DNA of 39,680 bases from contig NZ_PEIB01000040.1 in the NCBI RefSeq assembly GCF_004116385.1, positions 1 to 39,680 on the forward strand, given 5' to 3'. The position numbers were made by a program, and so were the translations under genes. The DNA comes from Veronia nyctiphanis (GTDB taxonomy: Bacteria; Pseudomonadota; Gammaproteobacteria; Enterobacterales; Vibrionaceae). Below the pieces are notes generated by a model. It searched no databases. It was not told the DNA's origin and saw only the letters and a list, made by a program, of their open reading frames with translations. Of the stretch, positions 26,257 through 36,159 are shown piece after piece. How positions within the stretch are numbered: the first letter of the stretch is position 1; each line of letters starts with the position of its first letter.

Positions 26257-26481
26257 ATGACGAGACAACAAGCATTTTTGATAACCCTTCTTTCGTCGCT
26301 GTGTATGGCATTTTTTATGTCGGGAATACTGACCGCGATTAACACCGGTATAGACTACCAACTGCTTTTTCGCTGGATGCACAGTTTCGCAATTGGTTGG
26401 CCTATCGCCTTCCTGATAAGCTTTCTGCTATTACCTAAAGTTCGCACACTGGCTTTATATCTCGGTCGACCCAATAGATGA
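26257..26481 (+). CDS. DUF2798 family small membrane protein
   Basis: The 74-residue protein has two membrane segments (about residues 6-28 and 40-62) and the FFMSGILTAINTG and WPIAFLISFLLLP stretches of DUF2798. Function unknown. It is divergent from the LysR gene and probably under its control, an inference from the arrangement. Confidence 0.8.
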   Translation: MTRQQAFLITLLSSLCMAFFMSGILTAINTGIDYQLLFRWMHSFAIGWPIAFLISFLLLPKVRTLALYLGRPNR

Positions 26482-26621
26482 TTGATAAATAGCCCAGTCA
26501 TTGGAAGGGAGGATCGTGGACAAATTAGCCATGTAGAACACCAATACCAATTTGTGATTGACATCACGCTTCAAGGCGTTGCCTGATGCCTTTCCAGTTT
26601 TAACCACCACTGGTACTCACC

Positions 26622-27506
26622 ATGAAAAGTCCTCTTTTTGTGCTTTCCGCACTTGCCTTGTCTACCTTTTCGCCTTGTTCTATTGCTTGGAACTATCAAG
26701 GGCACGTAACGGTTGCGCAGATTGCTTACCAAAACTTGGACAAGGATGTTCGACAAAAAGTTGATGCGTTTACAAAGAAAGCGTATCAATCTCTCCCTGA
26801 ACATATTCTGGAGAAAATGAATCAACTAGAAGGGGCAAGTCAGTTTGCTCGTTTGGCTATGGTGCCTGATTTGATCCGGAAGATGCCAGCAAGTGATGTT
26901 TGGCTAACCATGGGAGAGCGTATTCCTGACCGATTGAAGCATTGGGACGACAAAACGACAGGGGCATGGCACTACATCAATCAGGCTTATCCCGCATCGT
27001 CTACTTGTGGCTTCACTGTTCAGCCCAATATCAAATTGGTGAATGATGCGCTGTATGCGTCGTTCAAAAACAACCCCCAGGCTGCCAGTATGATGTTTCT
27101 GAGTCATCTTGCTGGTGATTCACATCAGCCAATGCATGCTGTCACAAAGAGCACCAGTAGCTTGCTTTGTCTGTCTGATTTTGGCGCCAATAAACATCGG
27201 CTTGATGTCCCTCAGAAAGACCTTCACCATCTGTGGGACAGTGGCCTAGGCTTTCTTGATCAACCATTAAACATTGATGTAGTGGCGACAGAGCTTCAGG
27301 CTGAGTTCCCGAAATCAGATTCGTTCGAGCAAAGTGATGTGTCTCTTTGGTTGAGGGAGAGTTACCAACTTGCTGATTTTGCCTACAGTGTGGAAAAAGG
27401 CAGTACGCCGAGCGACGTGTACATGGAAAGAGGAACAGAGTATGTGAAGCAACGGCTTGTGGAAGCAGGCTACCGACTTGCTGGCGAGCAAAGCTCAGCA
27501 CTCTGA
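26622..27506 (+). CDS. S1/P1 family nuclease, exported
   Basis: A 294-residue protein with a signal peptide (~1-22). The mature protein would start at Trp23 (WNYQGH), and in S1/P1 nucleases this N-terminal Trp binds a zinc ion through its backbone. Other zinc ligands are His28, LAGDSHQPMH, and HHLWDSG. The enzyme cleaves single-stranded DNA and RNA in the periplasm or outside (family knowledge). The signal peptide and the Trp right at the cleavage point fix the start. It ends in a strong terminator. Confidence 0.92.
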   Translation: MKSPLFVLSALALSTFSPCSIAWNYQGHVTVAQIAYQNLDKDVRQKVDAFTKKAYQSLPEHILEKMNQLEGASQFARLAMVPDLIRKMPASDVWLTMGERIPDRLKHWDDKTTGAWHYINQAYPASSTCGFTVQPNIKLVNDALYASFKNNPQAASMMFLSHLAGDSHQPMHAVTKSTSSLLCLSDFGANKHRLDVPQKDLHHLWDSGLGFLDQPLNIDVVATELQAEFPKSDSFEQSDVSLWLRESYQLADFAYSVEKGSTPSDVYMERGTEYVKQRLVEAGYRLAGEQSSAL

Positions 27507-27517
27507 CAAGGAAAAGC

Positions 27518-27548
27518 AACCGGAGAGCTTAATGCTCTCCGGTTTTAT
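27518..27548 (+). terminator. Rho-independent terminator after the S1/P1 nuclease gene
   Basis: Perfect 11-bp stem AACCGGAGAGC / GCTCTCCGGTT with a 5-base loop, followed by TTATATT. It lies between two convergent genes and may serve both. Confidence 0.85.
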
Positions 27549-27557
27549 ATTGACGTA

Positions 27558-27938
27558 TCATCTGCTGCTCAGATTATCGAATTCTTCGTCTTCCTCATCG
27601 TAGAATTCCTCTTTCAGCAACATCTCGTCATCATCATCGTCGTCATGAGAACCATCACCAGCTACTGCATTTAAGGCTGGGTTGGTATTGTCGCCCTCGT
27701 CCTCAATATAGTCTTCAGGCATTACGACTACGACATATTTCCTTGTTACTGGGTTCCAGACAACTTTTCTGAATCGATCGTCATCAGGCGCGCGATGAAA
27801 TACAGCTTGGCGTTTGCCAACATCACCTAAGTAACCAGCACCACGTGCGCCTTCCGGATGTTCATGTGTTTCAGCCATTGCACCCGGTGTAGACAATGCC
27901 GAGGCACCGACAGGGGGTTTGCTTGCAACAAAAGACAT
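27558..27938 (-). CDS. Acidic hypothetical protein (126 residues)
   Basis: No family is recognised. The central part holds a RFRKVVWNPVTRKYVVVVMP strand region. The C-terminal third is strongly acidic, including a run of six Asp and an EEFYDEEDEEFDN tail. The start at 27938 (MSFVASKPPVG) has GGAG six bases upstream and is preferred to an ATG four codons earlier. Acidic tails of this kind can bind basic proteins or calcium, but nothing more can be said. Confidence 0.6.
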   Translation of the reverse strand: MSFVASKPPVGASALSTPGAMAETHEHPEGARGAGYLGDVGKRQAVFHRAPDDDRFRKVVWNPVTRKYVVVVMPEDYIEDEGDNTNPALNAVAGDGSHDDDDDDEMLLKEEFYDEEDEEFDNLSSR

Positions 27939-28104
27939 GGAATGCTCCACTACGTATTTTCAAATACAATTAACCAGCGAATTGCGGGCTAATGTGTGTG
28001 AGTGCTTTGAGCGGGTAGAAAGTTCCCGTCAGGTATGACGAAAAGTGCAAGATGATGGGATCCAAATCCGAGGATAAGATCCAGGGAGGACTCCCCGGAT
28101 AGCG

Positions 28105-28845
28105 TTAGGCAAGGCTTAGGCCGCCGTCGATGACGAGAGTGTGGCCGATGACATATTTTGCTTGCTCAGAACACAGCCAAGATATTGCCGATGCAATTTC
28201 AGAGGCTTCTGCAAATCGACCAGCAGGCACTTTCATGGCTACTGCCTCCCTGAGCATTTTATTCGATTTTTCAGTTCCTTCTTCCCAGCGGGGTGTCCAA
28301 GTCACGCCTGGGGCGATGGCATTGACACGTATTTTTTTCTTGATTGCTTCGATGGCGACAGAGCGTGTGAGTCCCTCTAAGCCGTGCTTTGCTGCTGCGT
28401 ACATTGCTGCCGTCGGAGTCGGTCGGAAACCATTTACGGAGCTGACATTTACAATAGCGCTGTCTTCTGACATCAATCCAAGTTCGTATTTCAGGCAGAG
28501 GGCGTGGGTCCAAAAATCGCCAATTAACGTGCCATACAGTGCATCAATACCGACATCTTCATAGTTTCCTTTTGAGGCAAGTTTTGGTGATGCATTGTTT
28601 ACAGCGATATCGAGGTGCCCATAATTCTCTCTGATGTAAGCGAACATGCTATCTACGCGTTTTACATCTTTGAGGTCAACGCAAAGGTAGTCTACCGCTG
28701 ATAAATCTGGGTGTTCTGCCAGTACTTTGTTCCAGTTCTCTTCAGTGCGTGAGCAAGTTAATACCCGATAGCCAAGCCCACTCAATTGAATTATCGTTTC
28801 CAGACCAATCCCGCTGGTACCGCCGGTTACAAGTGCATTTTTCAT
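28105..28845 (-). CDS. Short-chain dehydrogenase/reductase (SDR)
   Basis: A 246-residue protein with the classical SDR marks: TGGTSGIG cofactor loop (residues 8-15), NNAS (~88-91), catalytic Ser in NVSSVNG and Tyr-x-x-x-Lys in YAAAKHG, and a C-terminal VIDGG-like block (HTLVIDGGLSLA). It uses NAD(P)H to reduce or oxidise an unknown substrate. It follows a membrane-protein gene by 11 bases on the same strand. Confidence 0.9.
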   Translation of the reverse strand: MKNALVTGGTSGIGLETIIQLSGLGYRVLTCSRTEENWNKVLAEHPDLSAVDYLCVDLKDVKRVDSMFAYIRENYGHLDIAVNNASPKLASKGNYEDVGIDALYGTLIGDFWTHALCLKYELGLMSEDSAIVNVSSVNGFRPTPTAAMYAAAKHGLEGLTRSVAIEAIKKKIRVNAIAPGVTWTPRWEEGTEKSNKMLREAVAMKVPAGRFAEASEIASAISWLCSEQAKYVIGHTLVIDGGLSLA

Positions 28846-28856
28846 ACGCTACTCCT

Positions 28857-29549
28857 TTAGCCGCTTTTGCGCTGGAATTCACCTTCGATTACTGTCCCAG
28901 CAGGGTTGCCGCGTGGTTTTCTGTTCTGAAGTGTTTGGTAGTGGCGGTTAGCCAGCGTCACCAACACATCTAATTGGTAGCGGATACTACCGCGCTTGTC
29001 GCTCAATAAGCGCCATGAAGCGTCACAGTAAATAGTGGGCTTATCGGATGTCATATTTATTAATACCTTACGGATATTCTGGTAGCAGCTCTGCGCTGTT
29101 TTCGGGTCCGAGGCGTAGGCGTAACTAATGCATTCTTTCCACTTAGGGTGTTGAAGCATTTTCCACACTCTGTTTGCAGCAACCACACGATCACGCAAGG
29201 TTAACTTTGTTAGCTTGTTATTGATGTGTTTTCTGCGAGCATTATTTATCCAGTCTTTCAGCCATTGCTGTTTTGATGCAATGTGCGTAATTAACGGCAG
29301 AGCTATTACATAGCTAATCAGTTCTATACATAACAATGTTTGGTAAAAAGACTCGTGAGACAAACCATGAAATATAATGGTTGCCGATACCATCAAAGTA
29401 AAAAATAAAAACAATGATGACACGCCAAATCGAATATTCCACTTGGCCATAGATATAAAATCAGGCATTTTTCGGATTAGGCGTCCGTACGAAACTTTGC
29501 CGATTACGAAATCAGAAAAATAGGGAACAGTGAATCTTGGTGTCTTCAT
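28857..29549 (-). CDS. Hypothetical membrane protein (230 residues)
   Basis: Two membrane segments (about residues 41-62 and 70-92) are followed by a cytoplasmic, basic, helical part with several Trp and Cys residues. No family is recognised. The gene is directly upstream of the SDR gene and likely shares its transcript. Confidence 0.65.
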   Translation of the reverse strand: MKTPRFTVPYFSDFVIGKVSYGRLIRKMPDFISMAKWNIRFGVSSLFLFFTLMVSATIIFHGLSHESFYQTLLCIELISYVIALPLITHIASKQQWLKDWINNARRKHINNKLTKLTLRDRVVAANRVWKMLQHPKWKECISYAYASDPKTAQSCYQNIRKVLINMTSDKPTIYCDASWRLLSDKRGSIRYQLDVLVTLANRHYQTLQNRKPRGNPAGTVIEGEFQRKSG

Positions 29550-29877
29550 AGGCTCCTCCCGTCATCAAAACTTCATCGGTTTAACATCAATTTAACGCAT
29601 TTCTGTCTATTTTTGTTACATATGTCCCGATAAATTTGCATATTGATTGCGAGATCTCATTTTTGCGAAATGGTCCTCCTACCACTTATTACAATGAGAT
29701 TAATTATCATCTGGGTGATTTTCTTTGTACGAGAAAATAAACCATAGTCAGCGCTGATGGGGGTGTAAGCCTATTCTTAATTAACTCAGAAAATTATTTA
29801 TAAATTTCTTTTTAAGCTATGTAAATTTACTTTGAAAATTAATTTGGCGAAATATCTTTTGAATATCTATTCGTAAT
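29550..29877. other. Gene-free AT-rich stretch with an inverted repeat
   Basis: No ORF is convincing. It should hold the promoter of the membrane-protein/SDR pair. At 29718-29738 there is a perfect 7-7-7 inverted repeat, ATTTTCT-TTGTACG-AGAAAAT, a possible regulator site. Confidence 0.45.
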
Positions 29878-30504
29878 TTATATTAATTTATTCTTATGTG
29901 CGTGTTGGATGAGTTCAATAATTGAACGAAAGCCAGATCGCTTCTTCATACGAAGCCGGTGTGTTTCAACTGTACGTACGCTTATTTGTAACGTTTCTGC
30001 AATCGATTTATTGCTGGCACCTTCTGAGATCAAGGCAAGGATTTCCATTTCGCGCTTTGTTAGGTTCCAGCCGCTACCTTCACTATTGTCAGATGCAGAT
30101 AAGGTTTCATCGAAGTTTGTCTCTGGGGTGATGATTCTGTCCCCTGACGCAATGATAGCCAGTGCATTAACCAAATCAGTGATTGGATCACCTTTAAGTA
30201 GGTAACCGGCAGCCCCAGCTTCTATGACTGCATCAGTGATGTCTTGGTCAGCACAGGCAGTGAAAACAACAACTTTGGTTTTCGGTTTGAGGTTATTTGC
30301 CGCATGAATAATATCAATGGCTGTGTTATCAGGCAGTACGAGGTCTGTGATAATAATATCAGGCCTGAGGAGAGAGGCTTTCTGTATGGCTTGTTTAACG
30401 GTGGTTGCGCTGCCGACAACCGAAAACGTACCAAACTTTTCAAGGTGATTAATTAACCCGTCTTGAAGTAACGAATGCGCATCAGCCAAAAGTACCCTAA
30501 TCAT
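29878..30504 (-). CDS. Orphan NarL-family response regulator
   Basis: A 208-residue regulator: receiver domain with phosphoacceptor Asp54 (IITDLVLP) and Lys104 (GYLLKGD), and a LuxR-type helix-turn-helix (~145-200, LTKREMEILALISEG and ISVRTVETHRLRM). No kinase gene is next to it. It sits between the SDR pair and the Lon-like protease gene. Confidence 0.9.
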   Translation of the reverse strand: MIRVLLADAHSLLQDGLINHLEKFGTFSVVGSATTVKQAIQKASLLRPDIIITDLVLPDNTAIDIIHAANNLKPKTKVVVFTACADQDITDAVIEAGAAGYLLKGDPITDLVNALAIIASGDRIITPETNFDETLSASDNSEGSGWNLTKREMEILALISEGASNKSIAETLQISVRTVETHRLRMKKRSGFRSIIELIQHAHKNKLI

Positions 30505-30635
30505 TATATTTCCGCGTTAAAACAAGCAATTAAAATAGGTTAACGCGTTTATGTTTCGAATCCATGCGATCGATATTGCTTAATGTCTACAAATTCGATG
30601 TAAGTGTATGGAAATGCATGCTTTCTTGTTGAAGG

Positions 30636-30660
30636 AGCAGCTGGGCGACACCCAGCTGCT
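30636..30660 (-). terminator. Hairpin downstream of the Lon-like protease gene
   Basis: Perfect 10-bp stem AGCAGCTGGG / CCCAGCTGCT with a 5-base loop, 19 bases after the protease stop. No strong T run follows on the minus strand, so termination efficiency is uncertain. Confidence 0.55.
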
Positions 30661-30678
30661 TGAGGGGAAGAAAAGTCG

Positions 30679-33060
30679 TTAGTCTTTTTTCGATTTTGTA
30701 TTGCTTCTGAGCTCGTCCAGTTGTGTGACAGCCTTGCCAAGCACCGTATTTGCTTTGTATTTGCCTTTGGCATCAAGTTTGCCGGCGGGTAAGCCTAAAA
30801 GTAGCTCCATTGCCTCGTGAACATGGTCAATCGCATAAATCTGGAATTGGCCTTTCTCGACGGCGTGAACAACATCTTTTCTCAGCATCAGGTTATGTAC
30901 ATTCGACTTCGGAATGATCACGCCCTGAGATTGCTTGGGACCTTTGATGGTGCAAACATCAAAGAAGCCTTCAATTTTCTCATTGACGCCACCTATGGGT
31001 TGCGCTTCACCAAACTGATTCATTGAGCCTGTGATTGATAAATCTTGCCGTACAGGTATCCCTGATATGGCAGACATCACGGCACAAAGCTCTGCCATTG
31101 ATGCGCTGTCACCATCAACGCCGTTGTACGATTGCTCGAAAGTGAGGTGCATGGTCAGAGGTATTTTGGCTTTCTTACCCAGCAGTGAGGTAAGGAAGGC
31201 CGTCAGTATCATCACCCCTTTGGAGTGTATGTTGCCGCCCAAGCTGGCACTGCGCTCAATATCCAACACTTGCCCTTCGCCATATGCCGTTGTGGCAGTA
31301 ATACGATTTGGGCTACCGAAGCAGAAGTCGTTAGTGGCAAGTACAGACAGTGCATTTACTTGTCCAACCGCTTTGCCTTTGGTGTCAATCAGCGTAGTAC
31401 CGTTATGAAAGCCTTCCATAAAATGGTCACGCAGGCGACTGACACGCATATCACGGTTAGCGAGGGCTTTCTCAACGTGCATGGCGCGTATCATATTGGC
31501 TTTACTTTGCGCGGCATGATAATTCGACTCCCGCAGCAAATTCGCAATATCGCCTGAGTGAAGTGATAACTTCTTCTGATCCTCGGCACGTCTTGAACTG
31601 TGCTCGATGATTCGTGCGATGGCGCTTTTATCACAATGGCGCATGTTTTTATGATGACAAATGCTAGCGATGAACTGGGCATATTTTTGCTCAGAGTTAT
31701 CATCCCTTTCCATATCATCTTCAAAATCGGCAGTAACACGGAATAGCTCGGCGAATTCCGGGTCGTAATTTTGCAGCGTCCGATATGTTTGGTAGTCACC
31801 AAACAAAATGATTTTGACATCAAGTGGGATAGGCTGGGGGTCGAGAGATATTGTACCGCTCAGACTGACTTCCCGCTCAAGCGAGCTAAGTGTGATTTGT
31901 TTCGAGCTGAGTGCTCGCTTAAGTCCATCCCAAACATAAGGTCGTTCGAGCACTTTGATGGCATCAATCAGAAGTACGCCGCCATTTGCCTTGTGAAGGC
32001 TACCGGTTCGGATGAGTGAGAAGTCGGTGAAGACTGTCCCTTTGAACGTGGCATTCTCAACGTAACCAAAAATATTGTGGTAAGACGGGCTGTCTTCGAT
32101 AACAACCGGGTGTTCACCCTCTTCCTGTTCAACGAGAATATTGACCTGATAGCGACGTGGCATTTTCTTATCGAGAGCGGCATATGCCAAAGCCGCCTGG
32201 TCTTCATCTTCCTCAAGGAAAATATCCATATTCTCGATAATGTCTTCTTCCATACCAGCGAGATAACGCTTCACTTCAGGAAGTTTTTCATAGGTTTTTT
32301 TCAGCTTGGCAAGCTGGTGAGAGACAACTTCTGTAGCGATTTCCTCATCCAGACTCTGTTGCTGTTCGGCATAGTCTTCTTCCCAGACTGACATTTGTCT
32401 GATTAAACCACGCAGTTTTATCTGCAGCTTATCAATCGCTTCGTCAAACGCTTCTTGTTCGCTAAGAGGGAGCGCGTCGAACGTCTCTTCGCTGTGCGGT
32501 TCTTCACCGTTTAAGGCGATGAACTGATAGTCACCCTGACTGGTAATCGATAGACTGACTGAATGTTCTTTTGCATCCGCCGACAACGTTTGTAGCGCCA
32601 GCTCTTGACGTTCAGCCAATTGATTTTTAAGTAGGTCTGCGCGCGAGTAGTACATCTCGTTGTCGAAGGCCAAGGGGAGCGATTTCCCGAGCTTGTTCAT
32701 CAACTTTTCGATGTCTTTTTTGAGTTTTTTTCCCTGACCTGCAGGCAGCTTGAGAACTTTGGGTGAACGCGAGTCATCAAAGTTGGCGACGTAGCACCAG
32801 TCATAAGCATCATCGGTCGGTTGCCAGTGGTGCTTGAGGTAGCGCATGACCATAGTGCGTTTACCCAGCCCGTTCTGGCCGATAGCGTAGATGTTGTAAC
32901 CTTTTTCTTTGATAGACATGGCGAATTCGACAGCATGTCTTGCACGATCCTGACCGACTATTTCATCCAACGGTTCAAGATGCTTGGTTGAAGAGGCATT
33001 TAGTTTTTTTAGTTCTGCAATGCGATAGAGCTTGTCACTGGTTAAAGGCTTCTGTGGCAT
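30679..33060 (-). CDS. Lon-like ATP-dependent protease (LonB/YcbZ type)
   Basis: A 793-residue protein. An N-terminal AAA part has a Walker A motif (GQNGLGKRT, residues ~61-69) that is interrupted from the rest of the ATPase by a long insertion, as in LonB/YcbZ-type proteins. The C-terminal Lon protease domain has a Ser-Lys dyad: Ser652 in GDSASMAEL and Lys695 in GGVNEKIEGF, spaced 43 residues as in Lon. It should degrade or process proteins in the cytosol using ATP. The gene has a clear AAGGAGAGCGCT ribosome binding site. Confidence 0.92.
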   Translation of the reverse strand: MPQKPLTSDKLYRIAELKKLNASSTKHLEPLDEIVGQDRARHAVEFAMSIKEKGYNIYAIGQNGLGKRTMVMRYLKHHWQPTDDAYDWCYVANFDDSRSPKVLKLPAGQGKKLKKDIEKLMNKLGKSLPLAFDNEMYYSRADLLKNQLAERQELALQTLSADAKEHSVSLSITSQGDYQFIALNGEEPHSEETFDALPLSEQEAFDEAIDKLQIKLRGLIRQMSVWEEDYAEQQQSLDEEIATEVVSHQLAKLKKTYEKLPEVKRYLAGMEEDIIENMDIFLEEDEDQAALAYAALDKKMPRRYQVNILVEQEEGEHPVVIEDSPSYHNIFGYVENATFKGTVFTDFSLIRTGSLHKANGGVLLIDAIKVLERPYVWDGLKRALSSKQITLSSLEREVSLSGTISLDPQPIPLDVKIILFGDYQTYRTLQNYDPEFAELFRVTADFEDDMERDDNSEQKYAQFIASICHHKNMRHCDKSAIARIIEHSSRRAEDQKKLSLHSGDIANLLRESNYHAAQSKANMIRAMHVEKALANRDMRVSRLRDHFMEGFHNGTTLIDTKGKAVGQVNALSVLATNDFCFGSPNRITATTAYGEGQVLDIERSASLGGNIHSKGVMILTAFLTSLLGKKAKIPLTMHLTFEQSYNGVDGDSASMAELCAVMSAISGIPVRQDLSITGSMNQFGEAQPIGGVNEKIEGFFDVCTIKGPKQSQGVIIPKSNVHNLMLRKDVVHAVEKGQFQIYAIDHVHEAMELLLGLPAGKLDAKGKYKANTVLGKAVTQLDELRSNTKSKKD

Positions 33061-33225
33061 AGCGCTCTCCTTCCGCTATTTTACGTTTTTTCAGTGTACC
33101 GCTCATGAGACAGAGATTTAGAGGGTTTCCAGACAGTGATGTTCAGGTCTGTGCAGTGGCGCAACAATTTGACAATTAAGTGAACAAACAATGACCAATA
33201 AGAGAGAGGGTTTGATAGGTAAAGG

Positions 33226-33249
33226 GCTGGCAGCAGGGACGCTACCAGC
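33226..33249 (-). terminator. Hairpin downstream of the DUF808 gene
   Basis: On the minus strand GCTGGTAGC and GCTGCCAGC pair over 9 bp (one G-T) with a 6-base loop, 22 bases after the stop codon. It lacks a good T run. Confidence 0.45.
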
Positions 33250-33271
33250 AAATATTTGATAGTGATTGCGA

Positions 33272-34212
33272 TCAGGTGCGTGAAAACGTCGCCTTTGCTT
33301 TGCTGAGAAGCTGAGCGATTGCGACCAACACGAGGCCAGCAACAAGACCCACAACGCCATTCAACAGGGAAGGTAGCAAGGCCGAAACAATGTCTCCAAT
33401 TGCCGGTAACAGTGACGTTTTCTCTGCTGTATCAGTGATGAAGTCAGAGATAACATGCATACCGTGTGTCAGTATGCGCCCCCGACCAAGAACATGGCGA
33501 TCGTTCCCACAATCGACAAGCCTTTCATCAGATAAGGCGCAAAGCTCAAGAGTCCGCGACCGAAACGTCTAGTTACGTTACCAAATACTCCCTCACGCTT
33601 TGATAGACTGAGGTAAAGCCCTGCGTCATCAAGTTTAACGATCAGTGCAACCAAACCGTAAACCCCGATAGTCATCAAAAAAGCGATAGTGAACAGGGTG
33701 ACAACTTGTGTCGTGAATGCGCTTGCGGCTACAACCCCCAGTGCAATCACAATGATTTCCGCAGAAAGAATAAAGTCAGTGCGTATTGCGCCTTTTATTT
33801 TGGTTGCTTCATAGCTTGCCGCATCCACTGTTGCCTGATTGAAGTCTTTCTGGGTTTCCTCTTTCTCCTCTTTGCCGTGCAAAATGAGGTGTACGACCTT
33901 CTCTGCGCCCTCAAAGCACAGAAAGAGCCCGCCGAGCATCAGCAGAGGAGTGATTAATGCGGGGATAAAAACACTGATAGCCAGCGCCGAGGGCACTAAT
34001 ATCAGTTTGTTGACGAAGGATCCTTTGGCAACCGCCCAGACCACGGGAAGCTCCCTGTCTGCCGATACACCTGTTACCTGTTGAGCATTCAGGGCTAGGT
34101 CGTCACCCAACACCCCCGCAGTTTTTTTTGCTGCCACTTTGCTCATGGCTGCCACATCATCAAGAAGGGTCGCGATGTCATCAAGTAGCGTCAGAAGGCT
34201 TGCACCCGCCAT
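33272..34212 (-). CDS. DUF808 (YedI) family membrane protein, -1 frameshift
   Basis: One base restored near 33476 (GGCGGCATA read as GGCGCATA) gives 313 residues, the normal size for the family. The N-terminus [21 protein letters not shown] and the [21 protein letters not shown] block identify DUF808; several membrane segments follow. The break falls in MFLVGGG-ILTHG. Function unknown. A purine-rich AAAAGGAAAAGAAA site precedes the ATG. Confidence 0.87.
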
Positions 34213-34244
34213 TTTCTTTTCCTTTTACTTTTACTTTTTAGCCA

Positions 34245-35258
34245 TCAATCTATCAGTGATTCCAGTCGTTCAAGGAACACGTTGATGTCATCTCGGCTGA
34301 CATCCTTGTGGGTCACTAAGCGCATGCACTTATGGCTCGGAGAAAAAATGATGTCCTCTTTTTGGAGCTCAGCGGCGATAGATTTGATGTCGATGGATTG
34401 AGAGACGTCAGCGTAAACGATGTTGGTTTGCACTGGGTAAATAAAGGTATTGAATCCGGGAATTGCGCCGAGTTTTTCGGATAAATAGCGGGCGTTGTCG
34501 TGGTCTTGCGCCAAGCGTTCGACGTTTTCTGTCAGCGCCATTTTTCCCGCAACCGCAAGAATTCCCGCTTGTCGCATGCCGCCTCCGACCATTTTTCTTA
34601 AACGGCGGGCACGTTTAATGAAATCTGCATCGCCAATAAGTAATGAACCTACAGGAGCACCGAGCCCTTTTGATAGGCAAATCGTCATTGAGTCAAAGTA
34701 TTTACTGATTTCGGTAATATCGACGTTGAGTTCGACCGCGGCATTGTAGACCCTTGCACCATCAAGGTGGAGCAGCAAATTGTGTTCATCGACAAACTTC
34801 CTTGCGCTTGCAAGGTACTCCATTGGCAGCACTTTACCGCCGATCGTATTTTCAAGGCTTAGCAGTCGTGTGCGGGCAAAATGGAGATCGTCCGGTTTCA
34901 CGGCAGCGGCGAGTTTATCTAATGAAATTGTGCCGTCTTTCTCGTTTTCTATCGGTTGCGGCTGAACCGAACCCAGCACGGCGGCTCCACCTGCTTCATA
35001 TTTGTAGTTATGTGCTTGTTGCCCACAAAGATATTCGTCACCCCGCTCACAGTGGGAGAGAATGGCCAGCAGGTTCGCTTGTGTGCCTGATGCAGTGAAC
35101 AACGCATCTTCAAAGCCATGTCGGTGTGCCGTCCACACTTCAAGGTCATTTACGCTGGGATCGTCTTGATAAACATCATCGCCGACCGGTGCTTCGGCCA
35201 TCAGTTTGCGCATTTTTGCACAAGGTTGAGTGACAGTATCTGAGCGAAAATCAATCAT
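34245..35258 (-). CDS. ltaE: Low-specificity L-threonine aldolase
   Basis: A 337-residue PLP enzyme of fold type I. It begins MIDFRSDTVTQP, has APVGDDVYQDDPSV, the HLDGARVYNAA substrate/PLP block and the PLP lysine in CLSKGLGAPVGS. It splits L-threonine and L-allo-threonine to glycine and acetaldehyde (family knowledge). AGGAAGGG precedes the ATG. It ends 32 bases before the DUF808 gene starts on the same strand, so co-transcription is possible. Confidence 0.93.
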   Translation of the reverse strand: MIDFRSDTVTQPCAKMRKLMAEAPVGDDVYQDDPSVNDLEVWTAHRHGFEDALFTASGTQANLLAILSHCERGDEYLCGQQAHNYKYEAGGAAVLGSVQPQPIENEKDGTISLDKLAAAVKPDDLHFARTRLLSLENTIGGKVLPMEYLASARKFVDEHNLLLHLDGARVYNAAVELNVDITEISKYFDSMTICLSKGLGAPVGSLLIGDADFIKRARRLRKMVGGGMRQAGILAVAGKMALTENVERLAQDHDNARYLSEKLGAIPGFNTFIYPVQTNIVYADVSQSIDIKSIAAELQKEDIIFSPSHKCMRLVTHKDVSRDDINVFLERLESLID

Positions 35259-35426
35259 GCATCCCTTCCTGATAGAAACAAATTCAGTTTTAAGGTCAGA
35301 GGGTAACGCTTATTGATTAAAACAAAAATGTTTACAGAAATAATTGTGTGTAATTCTGCAACTTGAGGCATTTAAATGCGAAGAGACGCAATAAGATAGG
35401 CGATTCTGTGCAGTTAAGGCGTCGCT

Positions 35427-36158
35427 ATGGAACCGTCGACAATCTTCATTCTTCTCGCTTGCTTTATTACAGGCATTTCTAAGTTTTCTGTTGGCGGGAT
35501 GGGCATGGTAATACTCCCTCTGATGATGCTTGTCTTTCCGGGGCCGGAGGCGCTGGCCGTCATTGTTCCATTGTATTGCCTGACAGATATGGTCGCGATT
35601 TCGACATACCGAAAAAATATTAACTGGGGTTTGCTGATTAAATTATTGCCACTTTGCGCGGTCGGTGTGCTCGGTGGGGCAATAATGCTTAAAGGCATTG
35701 ATACTCAGCTGTTTATCACGGTTGTAGGTATCACCATTCTTTTGCTCCTGCTGCTGTCGTTCTGGTTAGATTATTTTCCGCTACCCGTCTTCACGAACAA
35801 ATATGCCGTGTGGATTGCTGGGCCAGTAGTGGGTTTTATCAGCATGGTTGCCAATGCCGCAGGGCCGTTAATGGGGCTTTTCTTACTTGAGCAAAAAATG
35901 GAGAAACAGGCTTTCGTGTCCACACGGTGCTGGTTCTTCATGACAACGAATTTACTCAAGCTGATTGCATTGGCATCGATTGGTTTGATCAATATCGACA
36001 CGATAGAGATGAGCTTGGTGGGTATTCCTGCACTTCTACTAGGGATGTGGATTGGTTATCTGATTGTTGACCGTCTGCCGCAGCGGCAGTTTAAGATCCT
36101 CGTGCGCATCGCTATTTCAATCAGTGCACTGAATCTGTTGTTCCTGAAGGGAAAATAA
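35427..36158 (+). CDS. Sulfite exporter TauE/SafE family permease
   Basis: A 243-residue protein with about eight membrane segments and the two-half layout of the TauE/SafE family, including the SVGGMGMVILPLMM and ANAAGPLMGLFLL blocks, which are the repeated halves. It moves sulfite, sulfoacetate or other organic anions; substrate not shown. The ATG has AAGG seven bases upstream. It is divergent from ltaE. Confidence 0.87.
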   Translation: MEPSTIFILLACFITGISKFSVGGMGMVILPLMMLVFPGPEALAVIVPLYCLTDMVAISTYRKNINWGLLIKLLPLCAVGVLGGAIMLKGIDTQLFITVVGITILLLLLLSFWLDYFPLPVFTNKYAVWIAGPVVGFISMVANAAGPLMGLFLLEQKMEKQAFVSTRCWFFMTTNLLKLIALASIGLINIDTIEMSLVGIPALLLGMWIGYLIVDRLPQRQFKILVRIAISISALNLLFLKGK

Positions 36159-36159
36159 A

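Noticed and set aside
28060-28104. GC-rich sequence after the SDR gene as a terminator
   Set aside because: A stem can be drawn (CCGGGGAG / CTCCCTGG) but the loop is too small and there is no T run.
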